Source: JBBDJB01 sp040880125 (lineage in GTDB: Bacteria > Planctomycetota > Planctomycetia > Pirellulales > JBBDJB01). Taken from it: DNA of 64,000 bases. The notes under the pieces were generated by a model. It was not told where the DNA came from. It did not search any database and saw only the letters and a list, made by a program, of their open reading frames with translations. Positions 54,495 through 60,929 of the stretch are shown here, piece by piece. Each line of letters opens with the position of its first letter. Position 1 is the stretch's first letter. The stretch covers positions 27,960 through 91,959 of the forward strand of contig JBBDJB010000039.1 of NCBI GenBank assembly GCA_040880125.1, in the 5' to 3' direction. Both the position numbers and the translations under genes were made by a program.

Positions 54495-55460
54495 GTGTTT
54501 CACTTCGATCGCGGACTGAAGCTGACTCGACCGGACCTGGCCGTCGACTTTCGACGTCGGCAGCCACGGGGATTCATCTCGCACGCGCACACCGATCACA
54601 TGGCGCGGCACGAGCTGGCGCTGTGCACGCCCGCCACGGCCGAGTTGTATCGGCTGCGGCTCGGTCCGCGCCGCGTGATGGAGGTCCACTATCGGACGAC
54701 GATCGAGTGGGGCGGCCTGCGGCTGACCGCCTATCCGGCGGGGCATTGCCTCGGTTCGGCCATGCTCCTGGCCGACGACGGTCACCGGACGCTCCTTTAC
54801 ACGGGCGACTTCAAACTCGGCGCTTCGGCCACGGCCGAGGCGGCCGAGCTTCCCCGCGCCGACGTGCTGGTGATGGAGTGCACTTTCGGCAGCCCCGTCT
54901 ATCGCTTTCCGCCGCGGGAGGAAATCGTAGGGGAATTGCGCGCACTCGTGCGGCGGATACTCGATTGGAATCGGACACCGGTCGTGCACGCCTACGCGCT
55001 CGGAAAATCGCAGGAGGTCATCAAGCTGCTGACCGACGACGGGATACCTGTCCTGCAGCACGAGGACGTCTATCGAGTAAGTTGCGTCTATCAGAAACTC
55101 GGCGCCTCGCTCGGGCCGATGGTGGTGTATCCCGGGCATCACGTCGACGGGCACGCGATCGTGGCCCCGCCAGGACGCGGGCGGCTGGCGAAGCTGCCGG
55201 GGCTTCGACGGCCTGTTCACATTGCTGTCACCGGCTGGGCACTGCACCAGGGCACGCGCGGCCGCTGGGCCGTCGATTACGCGCTACCGCTGTCTGACCA
55301 CGCCAGCTACGACGAGCTATTCTCCACCATCGAGCAGGTCGAGCCGCGTGAGATCTACTGCACGCACGGCCCGGAAGTCGACCGCTTCGTCCAGCGACTT
55401 TGCGACGCCGGACACATCGCTTATCGACTGGGCGCCGGCCGGCAGCGGCGGCTGTTTTAG
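54495..55460 (+). CDS. MBL-fold DNA exonuclease-like protein (ligase-associated type)
   Basis: A 321-aa metallo-beta-lactamase-fold protein. FISHAHTDHMARH is the HxHxDH zinc motif near residue 30, YPAGHCLGSAMLL and LLYTGDFKLG follow, and the C-terminal ALPLSDHASYDEL completes the metal site. This resembles the ligase-associated DNA exonuclease family related to SNM1. The usual ATP-dependent ligase and helicase partners are not adjacent, so a nuclease role in repair is family-based. GTG start at 54495, 19 bases after the isomerase. Last host-type gene before the phage-like element. Confidence 0.85.
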   Translation: MFHFDRGLKLTRPDLAVDFRRRQPRGFISHAHTDHMARHELALCTPATAELYRLRLGPRRVMEVHYRTTIEWGGLRLTAYPAGHCLGSAMLLADDGHRTLLYTGDFKLGASATAEAAELPRADVLVMECTFGSPVYRFPPREEIVGELRALVRRILDWNRTPVVHAYALGKSQEVIKLLTDDGIPVLQHEDVYRVSCVYQKLGASLGPMVVYPGHHVDGHAIVAPPGRGRLAKLPGLRRPVHIAVTGWALHQGTRGRWAVDYALPLSDHASYDELFSTIEQVEPREIYCTHGPEVDRFVQRLCDAGHIAYRLGAGRQRRLF

Positions 55461-55861
55461 AACGCAGAGACAGGTATGTCTGTGCCGCGTTTTTTAGTTC
55501 CCGCCGGGTGCAACTGCTCACGTTGCCCTGCAGAGCAGTTCGCTGCCGGCGTTAACCCCGCAATCCTTGTGTTTTTATCGCTCGCGGCGCAATACGGTCG
55601 CCAGGCTCCACTGCCGTCCGGCACTCAGCAGCCGGAATAAATCGCCAATTTTATGCGCAAGAGCATTGATTTCTGAGATCAGTTTGTCTATAATTTTCAG
55701 CGCATGTCGTGGAGAACTAAGCGTATATCCTGGTTTTCCGCTCGTTTCGCCTGGAGGCGAGTCACGCACGGATTAAGGCGAATGCACTAAATTAGCGCAT
55801 TTTAGACAGCACCTCGGACACGCTCGGACCACGCCGTTAGCCAAACCGAAGCCCGACTTCT
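55461..55861. other. Junction region between host genes and the phage-like element
   Basis: About 400 bases with a drop in GC. It begins with a CAGACA-type repeat (agagacaggtatgtctgtgc, 55466-55485). A 64-codon minus-strand frame (55575-55769) includes HALKIIDKLISEINALAHKI and could be the broken end of a host gene, but this is uncertain. The left element boundary (att site) probably lies here; no direct repeat can be tested because the right end is outside the window. Confidence 0.45.
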
Positions 55862-57739
55862 TCAACACTTCTCAAAACAGGTGTCCTCAGTAAAGCTCTC
55901 CACGGCCCCGTCGACGGGCAGGATATTCACTTCCCGGAGCCGGCTTTTCCCGTGGTTTTTGTCACCATCGCTATGGCTGAAGTACAGGTAGACCTGCCCG
56001 ACAACGGCCCTCAGAAGCTCGCCCTTCCGCCTTCCGCCTACGTCCCCCGTGATGGACTCGCGGGCCTTCTCAATTGCCGCCTCCCGCTGCCGGACTTCGT
56101 TCAACAGGTTTGACCACGGCTCGCGTAGGTCGACCAGTTCACCCTTCAGCCGGTCAACCTCCCGTTCGAGGGATTCCATACGAGGGGCGGCGCGCTTTCG
56201 CAACACTGGCGATAGTTCCCGGAAATCGTCAAGCATGGTTTCAAGCTGGGATTCCTTCTCAGCAATCTCCGCTTCCAACTGCGGCCGGATGCGCTCGTAG
56301 ACCGCCCCGTATGCTGCTGACCAGTCCTTCCGGTCCTCCCCGTTGCCGTGCGCTTCAAAGACGGCCAACATATCGCACCACGTTTCATTGACTTGACGTT
56401 CACTGTTGAGCAGAGCATCGACCAGCGGCCGGCCGAGTTCCAAGTCCCCCGTCTCCACGGCGCGGACCAGATCAGCAACCTTGGGCGCGGTTTCGTCCAG
56501 GTATCGGAGTACGATAGATTCAATCACGTCATGGCTTACCCGGTGCGCGTGGCAACCCGTTGGGTTGTTGCGGCCGTGCTGTGCGTAGGTCGCGCAGAAG
56601 TAGTTGGGCTTCATGCGCTTCTGCCCCTTGCTCGCCCTCATGGTGCGCTCGCAGATTCCGCAGCGCAGAAACGGCCGCAACCATAGTTCACCCGTGTTGG
56701 CGGCGCGGCGGATGCTCTGCTTGCTGTGCTTTTTGGGTTTCAGCTTCTCTTGCGCACGGTCCCAAGTCTGCTGATCGACGATGGGCGGGAAGATTGGTTT
56801 CTCGGGCTGGATATAATCACTCTCGGCGCGCGGTGTCTTTACTGGATTGTGTGCGTCCCGTAGCTGGCCGTCAGTGTATTCGCTGAACCGGCCGGCGGCC
56901 GACTTGTTGAATGCTGGTAGGCCGATATAGACCGGGTTTTTCAGCAGTTTCGTGATTCGCTCGGCGCTCCAATATTGGTGGAACACGGCCGGCGTTGCTG
57001 TTGAGTTGAGCCACCATGCCAGGTTGTTCGCGGTTATGTCCTCAGTCGCGAACCGCTTGAAAATCTGGCGGACGATCTTCACCCGGTCCTTTTCGATGGA
57101 GGGGCGCAGAAAGAACCGATCGGTCGCGTCCTTTTGGGGAGTGTTGTTCTTCCCCTGGAAGCGTTCGCGTTTTCCATCGGGGAAAATTTTCCATCGGTCC
57201 TCCCGGCCGACGTAGACCGTGCGCCACTTTTCGTTGCCTTGTTGGTCGAAGCAAACTACGTCGGTTCCGTACGGTGCGAAGCCGCCAAGGTACTCGCCCC
57301 GTTTCGCCTTGACGATCTTGCCGGACGTGATGCGCTTACTCTTCTCCCGTTGCTCTCTTGAGGACGTGAGAGCGCCAATCGTTGACGTGAGAACCGATGC
57401 GTCGTCATCATCCGAGAGAACCTTGCCGGACGAATCGAGTAGGCGGCAACCGTTGTCCTTTAGGATCGTTAGGAGACTGCCCCATTGATAGGCGTCCCGT
57501 GTTCCGAAACGATCCTGAGAGTCCACGACGATCGTCTTGACGATGCCAGCTTCCACCGCTTTGAGTAGTTGTTGAAACCCCTTCCGCTTCTGCGGTAGGT
57601 CTCTCGGATTGCGACCGGCGGAGTCCTCGAACCATAGAGCGATAGACTCGTTGCGGGTGGCCCAACCTTCGATGGAGTTTCTTTGGCGTTGTGTATCTTG
57701 CTGGTCGCTTGAGACTCGAATATAGGCGGCAATTGTCAT
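55862..57739 (-). CDS. Large serine recombinase (phage integrase type)
   Basis: A 625-aa site-specific recombinase. The N-terminal resolvase domain has the catalytic Ser in AYIRVSSDQQDTQRQRN (near residue 11) and VDSQDRFGTRD in place of the usual DRLSR. The recombinase domain follows (EYLGGFAPYGTDV, about 150-160) and a zinc ribbon around 355-400 (RCGICERTM ... FCATYAQHG). A C-terminal coiled coil (about 490-580) fits the strand-exchange-controlling region of large serine integrases. It probably integrates the element. Upstream lie two 29-bp CGG-centred palindromes that could be its operators or recognition sites. Confidence 0.93.
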   Translation of the reverse strand: MTIAAYIRVSSDQQDTQRQRNSIEGWATRNESIALWFEDSAGRNPRDLPQKRKGFQQLLKAVEAGIVKTIVVDSQDRFGTRDAYQWGSLLTILKDNGCRLLDSSGKVLSDDDDASVLTSTIGALTSSREQREKSKRITSGKIVKAKRGEYLGGFAPYGTDVVCFDQQGNEKWRTVYVGREDRWKIFPDGKRERFQGKNNTPQKDATDRFFLRPSIEKDRVKIVRQIFKRFATEDITANNLAWWLNSTATPAVFHQYWSAERITKLLKNPVYIGLPAFNKSAAGRFSEYTDGQLRDAHNPVKTPRAESDYIQPEKPIFPPIVDQQTWDRAQEKLKPKKHSKQSIRRAANTGELWLRPFLRCGICERTMRASKGQKRMKPNYFCATYAQHGRNNPTGCHAHRVSHDVIESIVLRYLDETAPKVADLVRAVETGDLELGRPLVDALLNSERQVNETWCDMLAVFEAHGNGEDRKDWSAAYGAVYERIRPQLEAEIAEKESQLETMLDDFRELSPVLRKRAAPRMESLEREVDRLKGELVDLREPWSNLLNEVRQREAAIEKARESITGDVGGRRKGELLRAVVGQVYLYFSHSDGDKNHGKSRLREVNILPVDGAVESFTEDTCFEKC

Positions 57740-57764
57740 TGCTGGTTCTCAGGTTTGATCGGAG

Positions 57765-57824
57765 GGAGAATTGAGTACGGTACTCAATTCTCCTTGGAGA
57801 ATTTGTAACGGTTACGAATTCTCC
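57765..57824. promoter_or_regulatory. Two CGG-centred palindromes upstream of the integrase
   Basis: The first (57765-57793) has perfect 14-base arms GGAGAATTGAGTAC around a single centre G at 57779. The second (57796-57824) has arms GGAGAATTTGTAAC around G 57810 with one mismatch. They share the outer eight bases but differ inside, and their centres are 31 bp apart. They lie 26-85 bases before the recombinase start. Confidence 0.85.
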
Positions 57825-57965
57825 CCGGACGGCGGCGGCCGTACTCCACCATGGGCCGTGGCCGCCTAGGTTTCAACGCGTTAAACTTATTTTGAGCATC
57901 GCCACCACGGAGGATAGGGCTGTGGGTTGCGAGGGTGGTAGGGCCTGGCTCGGTTTTAGGATTTG

Positions 57966-57978
57966 CCCCCCCCCCCCC
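57966..57978. repeat. 13-C homopolymer tract
   Basis: Thirteen consecutive C's (G's on the minus strand) begin 3 bases after the resolvase stop codon. Such a tract can vary in length by slippage; the number given is what this sequence shows. Confidence 0.9.
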
Positions 57979-57981
57979 GGT

Positions 57982-58668
57982 CTACTCGTACTCGACAACA
58001 TGCTTGACTGCGGCACGCGACCACGGCCGCTTCCATCGTGTCTTGCAATCCTTCGCGTTCAACCGCCGTGCAATCTCAGTATGGGTGAGTCCTTCGTCGA
58101 TCATCGGTTGAATGACTGGCATCATGCGGGACTTGTGTTGGAGGGCCAACTTGCGATTCGTCGTGGCGGCGGCGGCTCCGCCGCTCCGCTGGCCGGCTTG
58201 TCGCTGGTCCTCCCGGCCGTCCCAATGGCCCGGCCGATGCGAGCCAAGCAGCACTCCACGTTGCTTGGCGGCTTGTAATGCTGCTTTCGTGCGCTCGCTG
58301 GTCGCTTGGCGCTCTTGCTGGGCGACAGCCGCCAGGATGTGGATCGTCAAGTCGGTCGCTGCCGGCATATCGCAGCAGACGAATTTGACGCCCGATTCCA
58401 TCATTTTCGACGTGAATGCCACACTCCGCGAGAGTCTGTCGAGTTTTGCCACAATGAGGGTTGCGCCCGTAACGTGGCATCGGTCGACGGCCGCTTGCAA
58501 TTCCGGCCGATCGGAATTCTTGCCACTCTCAACCTCAGTGAACGTGGCGATTATCTCGGCGTTGTGCTGGGCAGCGTGGCGGCTGACGCATTCCCGCTGG
58601 GCCTCCATGCCTAGTCCGCTCGACTGCTGTTTTTTCGTGGAAACCCGATAGTACGCTACCAGTTTCAT
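57982..58668 (-). CDS. Small serine recombinase (resolvase/invertase)
   Basis: A 228-aa recombinase. LVAYYRVSTKKQQSSGLGME gives the catalytic Ser near residue 10; LIVAKLDRLSRSVAFTSKM has the Arg pair of the active site. A basic, low-complexity linker (about 150-185) leads to a helix-turn-helix region, GLTHTEIARRLNAK. It lacks the zinc ribbon of the integrase. GGGAG lies 9 bases before the ATG. A cluster of palindromes directly upstream (58717-58845) resembles a res-type multi-site region, supporting a resolution or inversion function. Confidence 0.92.
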   Translation of the reverse strand: MKLVAYYRVSTKKQQSSGLGMEAQRECVSRHAAQHNAEIIATFTEVESGKNSDRPELQAAVDRCHVTGATLIVAKLDRLSRSVAFTSKMMESGVKFVCCDMPAATDLTIHILAAVAQQERQATSERTKAALQAAKQRGVLLGSHRPGHWDGREDQRQAGQRSGGAAAATTNRKLALQHKSRMMPVIQPMIDEGLTHTEIARRLNAKDCKTRWKRPWSRAAVKHVVEYE

Positions 58669-58716
58669 CGTTGTGTTCTCCCGGTTGTGTGGCCCTCTAC
58701 TCCAAGTGTAATTCAG

Positions 58717-58773
58717 GGTTGACGTCCGTCAACCAAAAATTCGGGTGGATCGGCCGGCTTGACGAACGTCAAG
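58717..58773. promoter_or_regulatory. Two TTGACG-NN-CGTCAA palindromes upstream of the resolvase
   Basis: GGTTGACGTCCGTCAACC (58717-58734) and CTTGACGAACGTCAAG (58758-58773) share the half-site TTGACG with a 2-base spacer. Their centres are 40 bp apart, about four helical turns. They lie 49-105 bases before the resolvase ATG, where operators or recombination sub-sites are expected. Confidence 0.85.
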
Positions 58774-58785
58774 AAAATCGGCCGG

Positions 58786-58845
58786 CAACCTATAACGGTT
58801 TTAGGTTGGGGCGGCTCGGCGGGGAACTGAGTACGGTACTCAGTT
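58786..58845. promoter_or_regulatory. Two further CGG-centred palindromes
   Basis: 58786-58808: arms CAACCTA/TAGGTTG with inner AAC-G-GTT, one mismatch, centre G 58797. 58825-58845: arms AACTGAGTAC/GTACTCAGTT, perfect, centre G 58835. The second core GAGTAC-G-GTACTC equals that at 57765 and 59152. Centres are 38 bp apart. Confidence 0.85.
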
Positions 58846-58904
58846 GGCGAGAACCACCACCCGCCGGCTAGCCAATCACCGGGGCAGGCGGGGATCGGAC
58901 GGGG

Positions 58905-58927
58905 CAGGTGTCATCGGATGACACCTG
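58905..58927. promoter_or_regulatory. CGG-centred palindrome CAGGTGTCATC
   Basis: Perfect 11-base arms CAGGTGTCATC and GATGACACCTG around G 58916. Different arm sequence from its neighbours, but the same odd C-G-G centre. Confidence 0.8.
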
Positions 58928-58935
58928 GACGGCCG

Positions 58936-58955
58936 CCGAGCCGAGCCGAGCCGAG
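58936..58955. repeat. Tandem CCGAG x4
   Basis: Four exact units of CCGAG in a row. Confidence 0.9.
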
Positions 58956-59151
58956 CCGCTGGCCGGCGGAGTCCAGGATCAGCAACGCGGGACCGGACGC
59001 CGCCCGGACGCTGCTGATCGGACACCCCGCGCCAGAAGCCCTAGGATGCGTTCTAAGCCCCTCCGGCAATTGACCACCCGGAACAGGCCGGTTTTCCTCC
59101 AGGGCCGTACGCGAGCGGCTGGGCCGTCAGACTGGGCAATCTGGGATGACA

Positions 59152-59186
59152 GGGCGAGAATTGAGTACGGTACTCAATTCTCGCCC
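59152..59186. promoter_or_regulatory. 35-bp perfect palindrome
   Basis: Arms of 17 bases beginning GGGCGAGAATTGAGTAC are perfectly inverted around centre G 59169. It is the longest member of the set and repeats the GAGAATTGAGTAC arm of the palindrome at 57765. A perfect inverted repeat of this length could extrude as a cruciform or fold as a hairpin in single strands. Confidence 0.9.
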
Positions 59187-59323
59187 ACCGATCGGCCGGA
59201 TATTCCGGTTGTAGCGGTTGGGAGGGCAGGTTGTGGCGGTTGTCCGGGTTGTGCGGATCGTGCCGATTCCGCTGGATTTACCGATTTTGAGGGTTCTGCC
59301 GGTCGTGCGGGCCGCGGCGGAAC

Positions 59324-59346
59324 ATACGACATTTTTGTCGTATAAT
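59324..59346 (+). promoter_or_regulatory. Possible promoter with overlapping operator
   Basis: A TATAAT hexamer (59341-59346) overlaps the right arm of an 8-bp inverted repeat ATACGACA/TGTCGTAT (59324-59331 and 59336-59343). No good -35 box is seen 17 bases upstream. What it would drive is unclear, because no plus-strand gene follows for more than 1 kb. Confidence 0.3.
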
Positions 59347-59380
59347 GCAAATTTGGCGGAATTGACCCTAACCGTGGCGA

Positions 59381-59418
59381 GCCGCGCCGGCCCTAGCCGC
59401 GCCGGCCCTAGCCGCGCC
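59381..59418. repeat. 15-bp tandem repeat, 2.5 units
   Basis: The unit GCCGCGCCGGCCCTA occurs at 59381-59395 and 59396-59410, with a partial third copy to 59418. Confidence 0.9.
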
Positions 59419-59495
59419 AATATCGCTGACCGCGCTCAAGCCGCGCCGCCATTGGAGGGGGTTTTCAGCGGTCGGAGTTACCGGATTACTCACGC

Positions 59496-59744
59496 AGGGA
59501 CTTTTCTCCCCTGCCGCAAGTCATTGCCAGAAAACGACTTAAGTGCCGTAAGGGACTTTAGGGACTTTTTCGGTACATCACCCCATAATACGATTCATTT
59601 CTAAGGGAAGTAGTTTTGTATTAGTGGATGATTGTTAAAAGTCCCTAAAGTCCCAAATATGCTATAAACCACTGAGATCAAAGGACTTAGCTAGTTACCG
59701 GTTTGAAAATAAAGGGTAACGAATCGAGGGACTTTAGGGACTTT
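59496..59744. repeat. AGGGACTTT iteron-like repeats (seven copies)
   Basis: One copy at 59496-59504; a tandem pair at 59551-59568; an inverted pair (AAAGTCCCTAAAGTCCC) at 59638-59654; and a tandem pair at 59727-59744, which overlaps the end of the sigma factor gene. The pairs are about 87-89 bp apart and surround AT-rich DNA. This layout resembles a replication origin with iterons, or operator clusters. Confidence 0.85.
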
Positions 59745-60318
59745 CGCGGCGGTATTCAGGGTTGCGAGTCAAGAACCGCTCGTACATCTTCCGGCGAACG
59801 TCATTGATCCAGCTTGTGCTGAGTCTCAACCGCTCGGCAACCTCCACGTCCTTGTACCCCTGGATGCGTAGCCGAACGATCTCACGCTCCACGTCATCCT
59901 GGCAACTCCCCATGATTTCGTCGGCTAGGTCAACCTCCCGGTGGTGGTTGCGGGGGTCACAATCATCCTCTTCGATCCGTCGCACATTTTCAGCGTCCCG
60001 CATCCGTGGCGTTTTGATGGTATTCCCGTGGGCGGTGACGTGGCTGTCCAGTTGGTTGAATACCGCCTTCCGTAGGTAGGCCGCGACGTGTTGAACTGGG
60101 GCGCCGGCCGCGATATCGCGAACCGCCTCCGCCAACCCGAGGATTCCTTCCGAGATCAGATCGTCCCGCAGGTACTTGAACTGGGGCCGCGAAGTCAGGA
60201 ACCGCCGCACCGTGTCGCGTACGAGTCCGACATTGGACTCAATCATCCGGTCGCGGGCGCCAATGTCACCGGCGGCTACGAGGGGCAGTAGTTCGGTATT
60301 CAGTCGTTTGTGGTCCAT
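59734..60318 (-). CDS. Sigma-70-like factor of the element
   Basis: A 194-aa protein with sigma region 2 (NVGLVRDTVRRFLTSRPQFK, DDLISEGILGLAEAVRDIA) and a C-terminal region-4-type helix-turn-helix (EIVRLRIQGYKDVEVAERLR, LSTSWINDVRRKMYE). It probably directs RNA polymerase to phage-specific promoters. ATG 60318 is used; the frame continues upstream to a GTG at 60387 through a 10-bp tandem repeat, and no good ribosome site is seen for either start. Its 3' end overlaps the last AGGGACTTT pair. Confidence 0.82.
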   Translation of the reverse strand: MDHKRLNTELLPLVAAGDIGARDRMIESNVGLVRDTVRRFLTSRPQFKYLRDDLISEGILGLAEAVRDIAAGAPVQHVAAYLRKAVFNQLDSHVTAHGNTIKTPRMRDAENVRRIEEDDCDPRNHHREVDLADEIMGSCQDDVEREIVRLRIQGYKDVEVAERLRLSTSWINDVRRKMYERFLTRNPEYRRESP

Positions 60319-60341
60319 CGGGGTCCATCGGGGTCCATCGG
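60312..60341. repeat. 10-bp tandem repeat x3 at the sigma factor start
   Basis: Three copies of GGTCCATCGG (minus strand CCGATGGACC) each supply an ATG. Because the unit is not a multiple of three, the three ATGs fall in three different frames; only the one at 60318 opens the sigma factor frame, the others reach stops within about 20 codons. Unit gain or loss would change the spacing or frame of the upstream start. Confidence 0.85.
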
Positions 60342-60531
60342 GGTGTTGTTCCACAAGGAGATCGACGACGACCCCGACTTGTGCCACTGGCGGTTAACTA
60401 TCTAAAGGCCGACTCCGACGTCGCCGTTTTTCAGCCGCTCCGAATTTTCCGGTTTTAACGGTGGAATTCTGGCTCCAATCGGAGCCTTGTCTTAATAGAG
60501 GGAAAGAGTCCACTTACTCACTGGTTCACCT

Positions 60532-60822
60532 ATGTCGCTGTTGCAAAGATTCCTGACCGCCCACTATCACCACGTCCCCGGCGAGTTCGTCTTTCTGGAT
60601 GAGTTCGCGAGAGAGTTCGCGCGCTGGATGACCGACCAAAACCTTGACCCCGGAGGTTGGTCGGCCCGGCGAATTAAAGAGGCGCTGCCGGCCGGCATAC
60701 CGCTCGGCTACGGCGCACAGAATAGGCGGGTACTTGGCAACTTGTCGCGCGAGCGAAACTACCCGAGACGATACATTCAGGTTGGGCGCAACGTTCGACT
60801 TGAAAGGCCGGCCGTGGCTTAG
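60532..60822 (+). CDS. Small winged-helix-like protein, primase-associated
   Basis: A 96-aa protein. FLTAHYHHVPGEFVFLDEF and AREFARWMTDQN followed by WSARRIKEALP resemble the winged-helix domain usually found at the C-terminus of phage D5/P4-type primase-helicases. Here it is a separate protein in front of the helicase gene. Likely helps load or target the replisome; inferred from resemblance and position. No good ribosome site close to the ATG. Confidence 0.6.
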   Translation: MSLLQRFLTAHYHHVPGEFVFLDEFAREFARWMTDQNLDPGGWSARRIKEALPAGIPLGYGAQNRRVLGNLSRERNYPRRYIQVGRNVRLERPAVA

Positions 60823-60861
60823 CAAATCTTCCTCGATGGGTCTGGCCACCTATCGACCAAA

Positions 60862-60910
60862 ACTCCCCGGTCGGTCTGATCCTTCCGACCGGGGAGTATC
60901 TTTTCTTCTC
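60862..60910 (+). terminator. Rho-independent terminator/attenuator
   Basis: ACTCCCCGGTCGG (60862-60874) pairs with CCGACCGGGGAGT (60885-60897), a perfect 13-bp stem with a 10-base loop, followed by ATCTTTTCTTC. It lies between the winged-helix-like gene and the helicase gene, so it either ends the first or attenuates the second. Confidence 0.88.
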
Positions 60911-60929
60911 AGGGATCACAAGGATCATC

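Larger units (their letters stand above)
58669..59733. other. Palindrome- and iteron-rich control region
   Basis: About 1,065 bases without a convincing gene. Open frames here are low-complexity and repeat-derived. It carries the palindromes, tandem repeats, the putative promoter and the AGGGACTTT repeats listed separately. Its right third (59580-59720) is AT-rich. Confidence 0.7.

Noticed and set aside
55461..55861. Exact att core of the phage-like element
   Set aside because: The right end is outside the window, so no pair of direct repeats can be compared.
57909..57919. GGAGGATAGGG also present in tRNA-Ala (48427-48437)
   Set aside because: An 11-bp match without flanking identity is too short to call an att site; likely chance.
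58908..59345. 145-codon plus-strand frame in the control region
   Set aside because: Low-complexity, created by tandem repeats and palindromes; no ribosome site and no domain.
59218..59604. 128-codon plus-strand frame
   Set aside because: Low-complexity start and repeat-derived middle; no supporting signal.
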